NCBI GenBank assembly: GCA_022818135.1
Contig: JAFMSR010000019.1
Location: 34,044,362-34,108,361, forward strand
Direction of reading: 5' to 3'
Source: Saxidomus purpurata
Taxonomy: Eukaryota > Mollusca > Bivalvia > Venerida > Veneridae
Length of the DNA: 64,000 bases
Below, one piece after another: positions 1-11,699 of the stretch; within the stretch, counting starts at the first letter, position 1; each line of letters opens with the position of its first letter. The translations under genes were made by a program, and so were the position numbers. The notes under the pieces are model-generated. The model was given only the letters and a program-made list of their open reading frames with translations, did no database searches and was not told the DNA's origin.

Positions 1-2429
1 GTCGGCCATTTGAACAGTTGTTTCCTGGACTCCATGAAATCTACTTCGATTTCATGGTCGTTGTCATCTATGTCGGTAACTTTTCCGATATACCACTTTC
101 CGTCATAGACTGCGGCTACATAATCTCCGATTTTGTATGTTTTTTCTGTGCCAGTCTTCTCGCTTTCCTTCCTTATATTTTCTTCGCTGTTGGTATCTGC
201 AGTAACCGTCTGTTTATTGCCATGTTCTTGAACATTTGTCTTCGCCTGGGGAGATTTTGGTTTACTTTTTTCATCTGGTTTTTCGTTATTCCCACAATTC
301 GGTTTTGTTTTTTCCATTCTCCAAGAGTCACAAGTTTGTCCAGAAATACATGCTTCACAGTAGCAACTAACATCTCTCACTTTTATCCTTGATTCTCCTA
401 AACCAAGGACTGCATGTATCTTCATTGTTCCCTTGACCGGTTTTAGTTGTGACTTGCTTAGGCGTGTTTCGGTACTTTGACATATTTCCGTGGATACAAA
501 CCGAAACGTTACGTTTTTCATACTTGACTGCAGTGCCCAATCGTAAAACCCTGTCGCATCTTGAATGATTACTTTCCCACTACGCATGGCTTCGTCTGCT
601 AACCGTTTGCAAGTGCCTCCGAGTCCGTCACAGGGGCCCTTGCCGTGGCCAGCCTCGAAAAAATTCCACCGTGCTTTCATGCCGTGAATTGCTTGGTGGT
701 TGGCCACGAAATCAAACATTTGCTTGTTGCGGTATTGGCTAGTTGGAGAGTCACTCCAGTAGTGTATGTATTGCAGTTCACTGTCCATCTCTTTCAGAAT
801 TGGCATAAGTTCTGCAATAAATGCAATAACAGTTGATGATCTGTGGGCCATCTCATCGGATACAATGATAAAGCTTTTATGTTCAAGATTTCCATCATCT
901 GACTTGTAATATACCACCATGGGGTGCAAGGTAACGCTCGTTTGATTAAAATATGCACTTTGCACCTCTTCTAATGACTTGCAACTATAATTTTCAGCAA
1001 AATCTAATTGTATGAGCATTTCATGTTTAGGTAGCTTCTCTTTCAGTGTACGAATTTGTTCATACTGTATACGAACTCGATTAACATGCGCATCAAATTC
1101 GAACATCTGGTTTTCGACGTGAGATATAAATTTGTCCGACTGCATCAGTGATTCGACAATTTTTGTCACGTGTTTGCGCTTGCCCTTTTCTTCAACTTCC
1201 ACACGTGTCCACTGGCCCAATACTACGGACTCGCCCAATTTTTCTTTCATCAATTCTGAACTTGGAAGTTGTTCTAAGCCTTTTTCTGGATTCATTGAGA
1301 TGTTAAAGCCTTCTCTTCTAAGGGCTTTGATAGTCAGTGCGGCATTTTGGTGTTTGGTGCATAGACAAGAGCTACGGCTTGAAAATGCTGCTGTCAAGAT
1401 ATATTTGGGTCGTGATCTGCAAAATGAAGTGAACGAAATTTTAAGGTTTGGATTTTCAGACTTGAACTTGCTAAATAGATTTGTCAAATAATCAGTTAGC
1501 ACGTGAGTTTGGACCTTTATTCCCATTTTCAACCTCTTTGCATCTTGTTTACCAGGTTGTGTTCTGCTATTGTCTTCCCTTGTCATGAAAGCTTCAACCT
1601 TAGTTTGGTGAATTTTGACTGTGCTCATTCGTGCTGATTTTTGTATTTGATGCAGTTTACTTTCGCTCTTGTTCAGTCCATGTCTACACAATCCGGTCAC
1701 TTTGGATAAATATGAAGAACATTTGTATTTTTTCATAACTTTGCCAGAGATAACATTATGAACGGCTTTCATTTTGCTTCTTGGTGTTTCCTTCTTTGTT
1801 GCCTTGATTTCACTAACGAGAACGTTACCCAATAATAACGACCTCTTAATGACTTTCTTTTGTGGGTTTGAAAGGTTAGCATCCCTCATAATTTTCTCAG
1901 TTTGTTTATTTGGGGTCATCTCACTTGTACTGGGTTGTTCTGTACTTTTCTTATTTGTACGAATTTTTTCCAGCTTTTCTCTCTGTCTCTGTGCTGATCT
2001 TTGGGATGTGCGACATCGCTTTTTAAGTTCATCTCTTTCCATTTCAAGTTTTCTTATACGTAAATTAGCTTCAGATAGCTCTCTCTTCCACCTCATCAGT
2101 GCCCCCTTTCTCCTGTTGTTTTGAAAGTTCATTCTTACCGCCAAACGCCCCCTTTCTTGTGATGGACAAGCTTGTCCACTCTCATATCCACTTGACTCAG
2201 GATCCACAGATTGATTTGCTAATCTTTCTTGTCTTTTTCTATGATAGAACGCCCGTAGTTTCTGTCTATTCTTTTCATTTCTCTTTTTTCTGTCGTTGTC
2301 GGACAATGCTGCAGACGGGATATAATTTCGCTTCATGCGATCTTTTTCTCTCTGTAAATATTCTGCACAGTTCTTCTCCTTCAAACGTTGGCGGTACGCT
2401 TTTTGAATTTCCGCCCGACTCTTCCCCAT
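1..2429 (-). CDS. Large single-exon transposase-like protein, C-terminus beyond window
   Basis: The frame is open for 809 codons from the ATG at 2429 to the window edge with no stop, so the gene is incomplete only at its 3' end. The N-terminus is very basic (starts MGKSRAEIQKAYRQRLKEKN) and continues as a charged, coiled-coil-like region. A CLCTKH motif lies near residue 355. Three acidic blocks follow: LDFAENY (D476), HYWSDSPTSQYRN (D560) and FFEAGHGKGPCDG (E592/D601). The spacing and preceding hydrophobic strands resemble an RNase H-fold DDE transposase triad; this is inference. Near residue 768 a GDYVAAVYDGKWYIGKV stretch looks like a Tudor/SH3-like barrel. I recall similar uncharacterised proteins in cnidarians, molluscs and fish, but cannot name the family. 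It could be an active or domesticated DNA transposon. All long plus-strand frames here are its antisense shadows. Confidence 0.82.
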   Translation of the reverse strand, partial: MGKSRAEIQKAYRQRLKEKNCAEYLQREKDRMKRNYIPSAALSDNDRKKRNEKNRQKLRAFYHRKRQERLANQSVDPESSGYESGQACPSQERGRLAVRMNFQNNRRKGALMRWKRELSEANLRIRKLEMERDELKKRCRTSQRSAQRQREKLEKIRTNKKSTEQPSTSEMTPNKQTEKIMRDANLSNPQKKVIKRSLLLGNVLVSEIKATKKETPRSKMKAVHNVISGKVMKKYKCSSYLSKVTGLCRHGLNKSESKLHQIQKSARMSTVKIHQTKVEAFMTREDNSRTQPGKQDAKRLKMGIKVQTHVLTDYLTNLFSKFKSENPNLKISFTSFCRSRPKYILTAAFSSRSSCLCTKHQNAALTIKALRREGFNISMNPEKGLEQLPSSELMKEKLGESVVLGQWTRVEVEEKGKRKHVTKIVESLMQSDKFISHVENQMFEFDAHVNRVRIQYEQIRTLKEKLPKHEMLIQLDFAENYSCKSLEEVQSAYFNQTSVTLHPMVVYYKSDDGNLEHKSFIIVSDEMAHRSSTVIAFIAELMPILKEMDSELQYIHYWSDSPTSQYRNKQMFDFVANHQAIHGMKARWNFFEAGHGKGPCDGLGGTCKRLADEAMRSGKVIIQDATGFYDWALQSSMKNVTFRFVSTEICQSTETRLSKSQLKPVKGTMKIHAVLGLGESRIKVRDVSCYCEACISGQTCDSWRMEKTKPNCGNNEKPDEKSKPKSPQAKTNVQEHGNKQTVTADTNSEENIRKESEKTGTEKTYKIGDYVAAVYDGKWYIGKVTDIDDNDHEIEVDFMESRKQLFKWP

Positions 2430-2465
2430 TATAAATCTGAAATGAAGAAAACTTTACACCGTCGT

Positions 2466-3724
2466 AAACTTTCGTTACCATGACTTGTGAAGCTATTATT
2501 CTTCTATTAACAGATAGTTGGTGCTTTCAGCAAATAAACCAGTGTGTAAATATAGGATATGATTTAAAATATCAAATGTTAATGCAAATGTAAAATCCAT
2601 TTTTTATCTACAGGTCGTGCAACACTATGTAGATTCTATATAGAAACACAAGTCGCAAAAATAGTGCTATTTTTCCAACAGTGCGTTTTATTTTATACGG
2701 AAAAGGACATCGGATATATTTTTAATTTTCACAACCGATAAATAAAGATTTCTTGACACCAAAATAAATTTTAATGGTTTAAACTAAATACAAGCAAAGG
2801 TAAAACCTTCGTTACCGGGTCACGAAGGTTTTACTTATTGTGTGTCTCTTTTAATACGAAAGGGAGGTAACTATGGGTATGAACATGCGTTATAATGATG
2901 AACTAGGTTTATGTGTATTTACAAACCTAAACAACACGAAACAATTATAGTAAATGTTACAAATATATCATAAATAGTATGACTACTCACATGTCTGGTG
3001 ATTTTCGGCCAATACTGGACTCTGAATGTTGTGTAGTTCTTTCTAATGAACCTGGATTTGTTTTGAAAGTCACGAGGCAGTAAACTTTCACAATGACGTC
3101 ATTCTTGCAGAGCTACTTAAATTCGAATATCATTTTTTCAATATTGGTAACGAAAGTTTAATTAACGAAGGTTTAAATGACGTCGTGATAATGTAAGTAT
3201 TCATTTGGAATTTCTTAGTAAAGTCTTTGTTGTTTGAAAAGGCATTAGTGAAAGGGGATGTCTTTATTATAATAACATAACATTATGCCATTTACATCAG
3301 TTTTATTTTGAATTGTACAGTAACGAAGGTGTGTTGATTTACTTTTTAAGACGGGTATCTTTCTTATGAGTTTTATGTGTTGTTTCACATGCGTTTGTTT
3401 CCCACCAGTATGATTCTTTCCATCAAAGGCATGCTTAAATGTGACTGCAAAAGTTTAATACAAAGATCGAAGACAAAGGTTGTCAAGATATTGTTCTCAT
3501 AATAACTGTCACGAAGGTTTATTAAAAATGCAAAATTCCGCGACACTTAAGCTAAGCAATATATTTGAGAAAACTGGTAGCTGTTTTCATGAGCCATCTC
3601 CTTTTCCAAGGCACATGACATGTATCTTTGAATAAATGTGAAAATGAGATCGATATATTGTTTTGTAGCCAAAATACACTTGATCAAATATCAAATATGG
3701 TGTCGGCGACAGTAACGAAAGTTT
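2466..3724. repeat. Eight dispersed 13-bp motifs, GTMACGAARGTTT
   Basis: The 1.3 kb upstream of the transposase-like ORF holds eight near-identical 13-mers. Reverse-orientation copies lie at 2466-2478 and 2803-2815. Forward copies lie at 2819-2831, 3147-3159, 3162-3174, 3320-3332, 3508-3520 and 3712-3724. The copies at 2800-2834 form a perfect 13-bp hairpin stem with a 9-nt loop, and those at 3147 and 3162 are a 15-bp-spaced direct pair. I did not find the motif elsewhere in the window. Subterminal transposase-binding sites or promoter elements of the adjacent ORF are the likeliest roles (inference). Confidence 0.8.
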
Positions 3725-3925
3725 AACTTTTGGCACCATATGTATAATTTTCTTCTGGTAAACCTCATAAATACTTGTATTAACGGTATTATTATTTTTC
3801 GTCAATATCATTATCAAATATAAACCCAAAAAATCTCAAATGATCGTATAGTTTCTTAAGAAATTTCACAAATATAGTGATGGGTCTACTTATTGAAAAA
3901 CAGTGATTATGGCCGTTGTCGCCAG

Positions 3926-4045
3926 CAAAGGGATACATCACATAATGATTTTATAGGGGTATCAATACCCCCAGACCACCCAAATATATAAAGGGGTATC
4001 AATACCCCCAGACCACCCAAAATCATTATGTGATGTATCCCTTTG
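3926..4045. mobile_element. 120-bp palindromic MITE with perfect 8-bp target duplication
   Basis: The element begins CAAAGGGATACATCACATAA and ends with its reverse complement, giving 27-bp perfect terminal inverted repeats (3926-3952 and 4019-4045). GTCGCCAG flanks it on both sides (3918-3925 and 4046-4053), a perfect 8-bp target-site duplication as made by hAT-type elements. The interior is two direct copies of a roughly 32-bp unit (3954-3985 and 3991-4022), each containing a GGGGTAT/ATACCCC mini-hairpin. Perfect arms and duplication suggest recent insertion. It has no coding capacity. Confidence 0.88.
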
Positions 4046-4053
4046 GTCGCCAG

Positions 4054-4896
4054 TGCATGCATGTGCCACTGTCGGTCCAGGAAATTATATGCATAGGAAT
4101 TTTGTAACAAAATCTATTATTGCCTAAAATGGGTCTTCTTTGAAAGATAAATAAAGCCTGTATATATTTAAGTGCATGTCATTAATTTATTATAACGTTA
4201 AATGGAATTTCAGTCCTTAAATGTGTAAACAGAGGAATTTGTAACAAGTGCAAAAATTATACAGGTCGAATTTAGCATCAACTATGATGACAAGATAAGA
4301 AAGTAAGAATTTAAAATAATGGTATTTTGCAATTTCTTGGTCAGAAGTGACACATCATTAGATTCTACATGACATACTATTTTCAATCTTAATTTGATTT
4401 CAGAAGATTACAAAAAGTGGATTATAAATGCAAATCCTTGTTTTCTTCTCTGATGTTGATGGCATATCGTTTCCCACATTGTTTATGGCATAAGAAAACA
4501 TAATTGTCCTTCTCTTTGTATATTAAGACAAAATCATGAGTCATGTAAGAATCTATTTTAATGTTCCAACGAGTCTGAATACTATTGTCGGAAATGTCGA
4601 TGGTCCAGTAGGTTGTTTCCTTTTCTACCTTTGGTCAAATTTTGTCCATTTTCATTAACTCTGTTGCATTAAGTCGCACTGTGTTACCTGCCACTCAATA
4701 ACAATAAGACGAAAGCAAAATGTTTTTTTACAGAAGAGTGAAAGAAAAGAGTTTTTCCAGTGGACATTTATAATGAAATATAATTAATTGTCTTGGAATA
4801 AAGTATAAATGGTTGAATTAAGATTCTAAATTTAGAAATGTATGTTTATTAATGCAGTGAGAATGGACAACCATTGTAAACATGGTAAATGAAACA
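4054..4896. other. Intergenic, nothing recognised
   Basis: AT-rich sequence without a coding-like frame, tRNA-like box or repeat that I can support. Confidence 0.5.
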
Positions 4897-4904
4897 ATGT
4901 TACA

Positions 4905-6114
4905 AGGCCGTCATGGACGGTCTGGCCGGTACGGCCATGGCCGGACCACTATTTTGGCCAAACATACTATCGGCCGTACCATTTTCTCTCAATTTTCTTT
5001 TTTACTGAAATGATCAAAAGTGCCGACGTACTGACACGCTAATGCAATCATCGAAAGCGCGACTATTATTGCGCAAAGGTGTGAAAACCGGCAACTTTAT
5101 CCTTAATCCAATTATTAAAGATTATCTCAAGCGAGGTATCAAAGGCACGGCAACTGGTTGATTTCTAAATCTGTTCTTAAAATTGAAAGAATGACTTTTT
5201 TCATTTTAATGATTCTTATTCTGTTAATCTGACATCTTCTGTGTGAATGTTATTGTTTCAAAATGGATATACCCCCAGTACAACTCAACCTAAGACATTT
5301 AATTTTCTACAGCGTACCTTTGGTAAAAAATTCCAGTGAAAAGAAGTTTTCAGTCTTCGTTGTTTACTAATAGATCGTGGTTGCATTATTCAGTGGTGCG
5401 GAGAATAAAAACGTACAGGTACTACAAAGCACTATGACACATGCTAGACTCAACAGTCTCATGTCTATATACGTTCATAAACACAAAACAGACGCTCTGG
5501 ATTTGAATGAAATTGCAAATAAATTTATTGCTGTGCATGAAAAACGTAGATTGGTGTTCTGTAAATTAAAAACAATGACTATAAGCTCAGAAAAATGTAA
5601 TGCTGAAACAGAGCAGCTCTCAGTAATAACTAACAGTATTTCCATTCAGTTTAGTTGTGTGCAGTTTATACGATGTCTTGGTTTTGTCAATTATTATACA
5701 ATGAAGAATTTCGTACTGAAACTGTGGAAAATAGTTTGGGGTCTATAATAATGATCCTCCTGTCATGGAATTTATTTGTTTATCTGTTAAAAAGTTAGCT
5801 CAGAACAATGTAATGCTTAGCCATGCTATGATTATGTGTTTGCATTGTATACGGTGTCATGTAGAATAAATAAATCTGCTAAATTATTGTCCAAATATAT
5901 GGTTTTCCATCTGATCTTTACGAAAATAGTTAAAATTACAGTCCAGAATTTCACTCGGGATGCAATAAAAACATATCTTAAGGCATACAGAAACTAAAAA
6001 ATTTCGGGGGAGATCCCCCATACCCCCCCTTACAAGAGGGGATGACCCCCTCTCGTGCTCTCCTCCACTTCATGTCTTAAGCCGGACCACTTTTCAATAG
6101 ACGACGACGGCCCT
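4905..6114 (+). mobile_element. Degenerate hAT-like DNA transposon remnant
   Basis: The left end reads AAGGCCGTCATGG and the right end, reverse complemented, AGGGCCGTCGTCG, so the ends are imperfect inverted repeats. The flanks are ATGTTACA (4897-4904) and GTGTTACA (6115-6122), a 7-of-8 match fitting a decayed 8-bp duplication; alternative boundaries one or two bases inward are possible. GCCGGACCAC-type sequence occurs near both ends. A transposase C-terminal fragment lies inside. Confidence 0.6.
5377..5748 (+). pseudogene. hAT transposase C-terminal fragment
   Basis: The frame encodes HARLNSLMSIYVHKHKTDAL followed by a LNEIANKFI-type stretch. This resembles the conserved C-terminal (dimerisation) end of hAT transposases, which typically carry an RLNNLM...H..R.D.LDL..IANEF pattern. 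Nothing recognisable as transposase remains upstream, and the match fades after about 65 residues. It sits inside the 4905-6114 remnant, which supports the assignment. The fragment cannot encode a working enzyme. Confidence 0.6.
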
Positions 6115-6139
6115 GTGTTACATGCATTAAAAACTGTTT

Positions 6140-6560
6140 GTTGTACCACTTGTGCGTCTGTCCATCCATTCACCATTTCTTTCAAATGACATCTCCTCTA
6201 CAAACCACATGGCCAATGTTGATGAAACTTGGCAGGGACATTGTTGTTCCTGGCATGAACTGCAGTGAAGCTCTATCAAAGCTGTTCAAAGACTTACATT
6301 CCATGTAGAACTCTGATTGCCATTGGCAACAGATAAGAAAAACTTATTAAAATCTTCTTCTCGGAAACCACAAGGCCTATATATAGCTTTGATATTTGTC
6401 TTGTAGCATTGCCTAGTTGACCTCTACCAAGATTGTTCAAATCATGAGACTCTGGTCTAAGTTGACCCGAAAATTTGATGTCACTCAACAAAGTCTGAAA
6501 AATGGTGGTTTGGCGGTAATTTGGACAGACGGTAATAACAACAGTGATACTGTTATGTAT
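6140..6560. repeat. Diverged dispersed repeat (TTTCAAATGACATCTCC type)
   Basis: Sequence of the form TTTCAAATGACATCTCC...AAACCACATGGCCAA...GATGAAACTTGGCAGG is shared in pattern with 23290-23400 (AAACCACTTGGCCAG...AAACTTCACAGAAATG). It is a common type of interspersed repeat in bivalve genomes by my recollection. The small frames on both strands here are not genes. Confidence 0.45.
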
Positions 6561-7215
6561 TCTTTATACAAATCAAAACAGCCAATTATTCTGTCAAAAA
6601 AAATATCACCTAAGTGATATCTGGAGGCAGGCTTAAAATTGTTCTTTCATTTGATATATAGATATATAAAATACATGCAGCCATTCTAGAGACATTCAGA
6701 ATTATATGCCTTGTCGCAAGACTTTTTTTTAACAGAGTATATCATTTTGGAGAAATCACCAATAACTGAGCAAGCACAACAAACCCTTTTTTCAAGTTTT
6801 TATTTATAGTTTTTATTAATACATTGACCAACAGATTTGAAGCACTGATAAGGGTACTGTGTAATAAATACACCTTGTTTGCTTAGGGGCTTTAAAAGCT
6901 GATTTTATGGATAATAAATATGTCAGTATGATGTGTAGATTAGGGGACAAAGGGGCCAGGTCTTGACAGGATTAGTCTAGAGGTTTCTTTGTTGTTAATA
7001 TTTTTATCAGTTAGTCATCATTTTAGTAGTGTATAAAGTTAAATAAATTTGACAAAATACCTTCAGGCCCAGTTATATACTTTATACTATATTGAAACTG
7101 AAAGTGTGTCTTGCAAGTGAAATAAAACCACAACATTAATAAAGCAAACTTACATTAATTATAACAAATACATTAGGCTGTAATTAATGTGTTTGATATT
7201 GAAATCGGGAGACAC

Positions 7216-7426
7216 TCAAAATCCCCTTGGTCCAAAAATGACATAGTAGTCATAATCCCCGTAATGGATTTTACATTTTAATTACAATATTTTAAAAGGA
7301 AAGTTAAACTAGAGACAAATGAAAAATTCAGTAATTTTTTTTATTCAGTATGTAAAATTCATTTAGGGGATTATGACTACTATGCCAATTTTTGGACAAA
7401 GGGGATTATGACCAAGGGGATTTTGA
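7216..7426. mobile_element. MITE-like inverted repeat (TCAAAATCCCCTTGGTC ends)
   Basis: The left arm begins TCAAAATCCCCTTGGTC and the right arm ends with its exact complement. Both arms continue with CATAGTAGTCATAATCCCC. The right arm carries an extra ATAATCCCCTTTGTCC-type segment, a partial internal duplication. I see no clear target-site duplication. Confidence 0.6.
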
Positions 7427-7603
7427 AGTACCCGGTACACTCATTGAAATCTGGAAGTTGGTTGAAATGATGCTAGGGTTATAGCTGAATTTCAGACAAA
7501 AGAAATATTTCCTTATTATACTTGACATAGCTGTTTGAAGATAAAAAAGTTCTAAGAAAAGACCTTTATATGCAAAGTCGGATTATACATTTAAATTTGA
7601 TTT

Positions 7604-7885
7604 GAAACTGCTTGCTCCGACATATTTAGTAAAAAAAACAAGGTTCTTTGAACTGTATGAAATAAACATATTTAGAAGGAATCATAAAATAGAAAGGTTC
7701 TAGTATAAATTCCTGCAAAGTGTTTAGAACTGTATTTTTGAAATTATACACTATGATGATTATTATAAAGAGTGAAAAACACTTTTGAAATTCAAATATA
7801 CACCTGTCTTACTTCTACATATTTTATGTCTTGGTATGCCATTTTGGAGAATTTTATTCACTGGAAACTGTGAACAAAGCAGCAG
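7604..7885. mobile_element. Degraded copy of the AAGCTGCTCGCTC MITE family
   Basis: Left end AAACTGCTTGCTCCGACA and right end CACTGGAAACTGTGAAC plus the internal AAGGTTCTAGTATAAATTC match the better-preserved copies at 30561-30849 and 38430-38798. The termini are too worn to define a target duplication. A second worn relative lies about 19838-19960 downstream of the zinc-finger gene. Confidence 0.5.
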
Positions 7886-10230
7886 TAAATGCAAAGATAA
7901 AATAATTGTCATTTAGTAACCAACAAGTTATTGTCAGTAAAATACAAATAACTAATTAAGTAACTTGTCAAGAAAATTTATCAAAATTATTTAAATTTCA
8001 ATAATTTTGTATGTATGTGTCGTTTTTCACTTTGAAACATTTGCCCCGTGCAAGGACGCACTGTTTTGATAAGAAACTGTTTAATCAAAGACCTGAGAAG
8101 GTGTAAGTGACTTGTAAGAACCCATGTCTGAAAAGGAAATGTAGCACAAAGGGATGTGTTAATAGGCTCCCTTTTAGGGGCTAATTATTGATACAAGCTG
8201 ACCTGTTAAATCCCCTGGAGGGTGTGAAATACCTGTTGGTCCTTTGAAGTGCCAAAATTGCAAAAAGGGGCTATCTCTGTATGGGGTTTAGTAGCAGTTA
8301 GCACCTTAAAGCAAAGTTTGGTAACAATACATAAATAATTTTCTGTAAATTATGATGTAATGGGGGATATCAAGTGCTAAATACACACTCAAGGTAGAGA
8401 GAGGGGCAGCTGTTTTTGATATTTATTTATTACACTATCATTTTGTACCACAGATAGCAACTGAATGTATGGAAGATTTTGAAAGTTGATATTAAATGTT
8501 ATAATTTTGATAAATTATTGAACTTATTTTGTTTTTCTTCAGTATTTATGGATGTGATGATTTTGTGTGAAGTGTCATACAGCTGTCATGTGGTAGAAAG
8601 GAATACTCTCAGTGGATGTGATGTGAGTTGCTTTCTACTATTTATTTTAATTAGTAATTTTCATTTCAGTCTATAAGAAAGAAAAGTGTTTAACATGGAT
8701 TGTATGTTAATTACAAGTGATATTTATAGTATAATGTTTTATTCTAACACGACCTGTGCTATTGTGTTATATATATGTAAAGAAAGATGTACTTGAAGGT
8801 CATATATAAATAACCGTTCATTCATGCAGTACATAGCATTTTCCCCTTGCAACTCGCATTTGTGATTTAATAACTACGCATCAAAAACTCCTGGCTGTAT
8901 GTTAATCAATGCTAACATACAGGGACGTATTTCTTAGCCTTAATTCATGATATTTTTGTTCTTTAAATCTTGCCGGTGTTTCCAGATTTGCTTATGCTTT
9001 AATGAATTTGATATGATTTTGTCATTATAGGCTGATAAGAACCCTTCATTCCAAAGTTCTGTAGTAATTCTAACTTGCTTACTCATTTTGATTTTCTAAA
9101 CAAATAACTTTTTTAAGATTAATATAAGTTCAAATTGTGAACTAAATCTTTTACTTTGTAACAACAAAAAATCTGCTTTAACATATTTAAGGGATAAGAT
9201 TTGATTGGTACTTGCTAAGAAAAAAGGCCAGTTGCCTGTCAATAATCCTGTCTGTATGAAAGGGTTATTTTTTTTTAAATGCCTGTCTGGTAATTGTGAA
9301 ATTTTTTTATTTAGAGGTTCTTTTTACATGACGAATTGTTTAACATGAAGGGATTGTTCCGTTAGACAAGTTTGTCCTTATTTTATTTCAGGTCAGCCAA
9401 GCTTGAACTGTCTGCAGGAGAAAACAAGCAATAGTCATAGAATAATGGTATGTTCTTTGTTTCTTCAAATTGGGTTATTTGCAGAAGGTAAAAGGAAGGA
9501 CAGTGGTCTGGTACTGGAAGGATGGTTAGGTTAACTGTCTGTAGATTAACTGAAGTACCGTTAAAATGGGAGTTAAACACCCCGGCTTACCTTGCCGGAA
9601 AAAAAAGAAAGAAAAAAAAGAAATAGACTTTCAGAAAATTTGTGTTATACAATATACATTTAAATTTTATAGAAGAAAAAGAAATTTAGATTTTGATACA
9701 TGTATCATTTTGTAAGTGTACTGAAAACTACAACAAAAATAATGTTTGAATGCAGAAATAGGACACAAAATCTATTATTCCTGTGAAAAGCCATTTTCAC
9801 TGGTTGCTTCCCCAATGGTTTATCACTGGATACATAAACAAAGACCCTAGAACCTTTTGTCCCAACTAGCTGATAATGCCTGTCACCTTATAAGTTAAAC
9901 CAATACATAATTGACCCCTCTAAGTTGCCACAGGGGCTTAGGGGATTAGGTTATGTCAATATGATGTAATATTTACAATTGTGCTTATTTTCAGGGGTAT
10001 TTATTGGGATTTTATACACCTAAAGTACTGTAAACATTAACGTTTTTGTGGCGATTTTCTCTCTGCAAAATGTATATATTGCAAGTTAACTTTGCCTGCA
10101 AATGAAAAAGAAAATTGTCTTTCAAACCAGTCAGAGATTTGGACAGTGATTGCTCAGTTTTGTAATGTAATTCAGTTTGCCACCAGACTGGTATAAGATT
10201 TTTTTTCCTTCAAAATCTTAAGACCCGAAT
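7886..10230. other. Intergenic or upstream-intron DNA, no gene seen
   Basis: AT-rich DNA with only short frames (for example 8479-8676 and 9383-9580) that lack codon bias, splice context or family motifs. It may be 5' intron or upstream sequence of the zinc-finger gene, whose first coding exon follows a splice acceptor at 13375. Confidence 0.45.
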
Positions 10231-10243
10231 CATACTGTGAATT

Positions 10244-10440
10244 AATTTTCATTAACTCACTATAAAATACATCATGTTTTCCACATGCTTAAACATGCGA
10301 CACATGAAGCATGGTGTCAACTTGCATTCCTTGTTTATAAGTTAGAATAAAAAGTTTAGCACTACGCATTGAAAACAGTTTGGGGAATTTCTCAAAGACA
10401 ATGTTGTGTTAGAATCAAAATAATGAATTCCTTACTGTGA
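10244..10440 (+). repeat. Dispersed repeat, copy 1 (partner at 20155-20340)
   Basis: AAAATACATCATGTTTTCCA, then GTTTATAAGTTAGAATAAAAAG and TGTTAGAATCAAAATAATGA, align with 20155-20340 in the same order. The two diverged copies flank the zinc-finger gene on the same strand. I do not recognise the family. Confidence 0.5.
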
Positions 10441-10530
10441 TTTAACTTGTATTAAATCTCAATTAGTCAGATAGATACAGGGGTAACAGGCTTGTGATCT
10501 AGTTCCTACCATTTAGTTTATACTAATTTA

Positions 10531-10700
10531 TTTTAGCTCGATTGTGAAGAAAGCTTGCAGCTTATTGAGTCACTCTCGAGTCCTCTTCCTTAAAGAACCA
10601 GTACTGGTGTCTATGAGGGGGTGGTCGTGACTGTGGGCTTCGAACCGCAACCTCCGGGATGAGCAGCAGACACCTTAATCTCTACACCACTGCTGTCCCT
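10531..10700 (-). mobile_element. tRNA-derived SINE (minus strand)
   Basis: Read on the minus strand from about 10700, the head GTGGTGTAGAGATTAAGG followed by GGTTCGAAGCC (10646-10636) gives pol III A- and B-box-like sequences. The non-tRNA body contains TTCTTTAAGGAAGAGGACTC. The head does not make a canonical tRNA, so this is a SINE and not a tRNA gene. Confidence 0.65.
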
Positions 10701-11396
10701 TCCTTCCATTTGAATTTTTAACAGTGATTTAATACCCATTTATTCTCTGTATGGATTTTAATTAAAATCAGGACTTGTGATCTAATTACTACAGCATTTG
10801 AACTCCTAACAGTGATTTAAAACACAATAACTCACAGTAAGGAATTATATTTAAAATCAGGCCCCAATTTATTAAGATACAGCTTTTGTATTCTGGCGGC
10901 CTTTTTTATGGTGTTTGTGGTCATAAAATGTTGTTCTTTTAAAATTTAACCAAATTAATCTTCACTTTCATGTTTCTGTATTTTACAGTGCAATAAAATT
11001 GTCAGTTTGTCACTAAACCCCAGTAACACTTGAATTTATGATCAAGATAATAAAGATAGGGGAAAGATAAGGGCTGAATAAAGGGGCCCTGATATGATGT
11101 ATTTAGTTAGATAAACATCAAGTAGTGTATATGCATGACATTTGCTGTCCTGCTTGTTGTCAAATATAGAAAAGTCATTTTGTACTGGGAGTTTAGCTTG
11201 GATATACTAAATAACTTAGAAGTAAAGGCTATACATACATACATATTGCATTACCAGTGGATACTGTATGAAGTAAGGATTTTCACATGAGAATGTGACC
11301 ATAGGTTTGTTATGTATGTACTTCTTTAGGAAGTTGACTGTAATTACATGAATAACTTAATGAATTTGAATTTGAAATGCTTAGATAGGATAACAG

Positions 11397-11690
<294 letters not shown>

Positions 11691-11699
11691 GGGAAAAAC

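Noticed and set aside
18..2434. Several plus-strand frames of 60-124 codons
   Set aside because: They are antisense to the continuous 809-codon minus-strand frame and show no motifs.
3907..4110. Minus-strand frame of 67 codons
   Set aside because: It spans the palindromic MITE and its flanks and is not conserved-looking.
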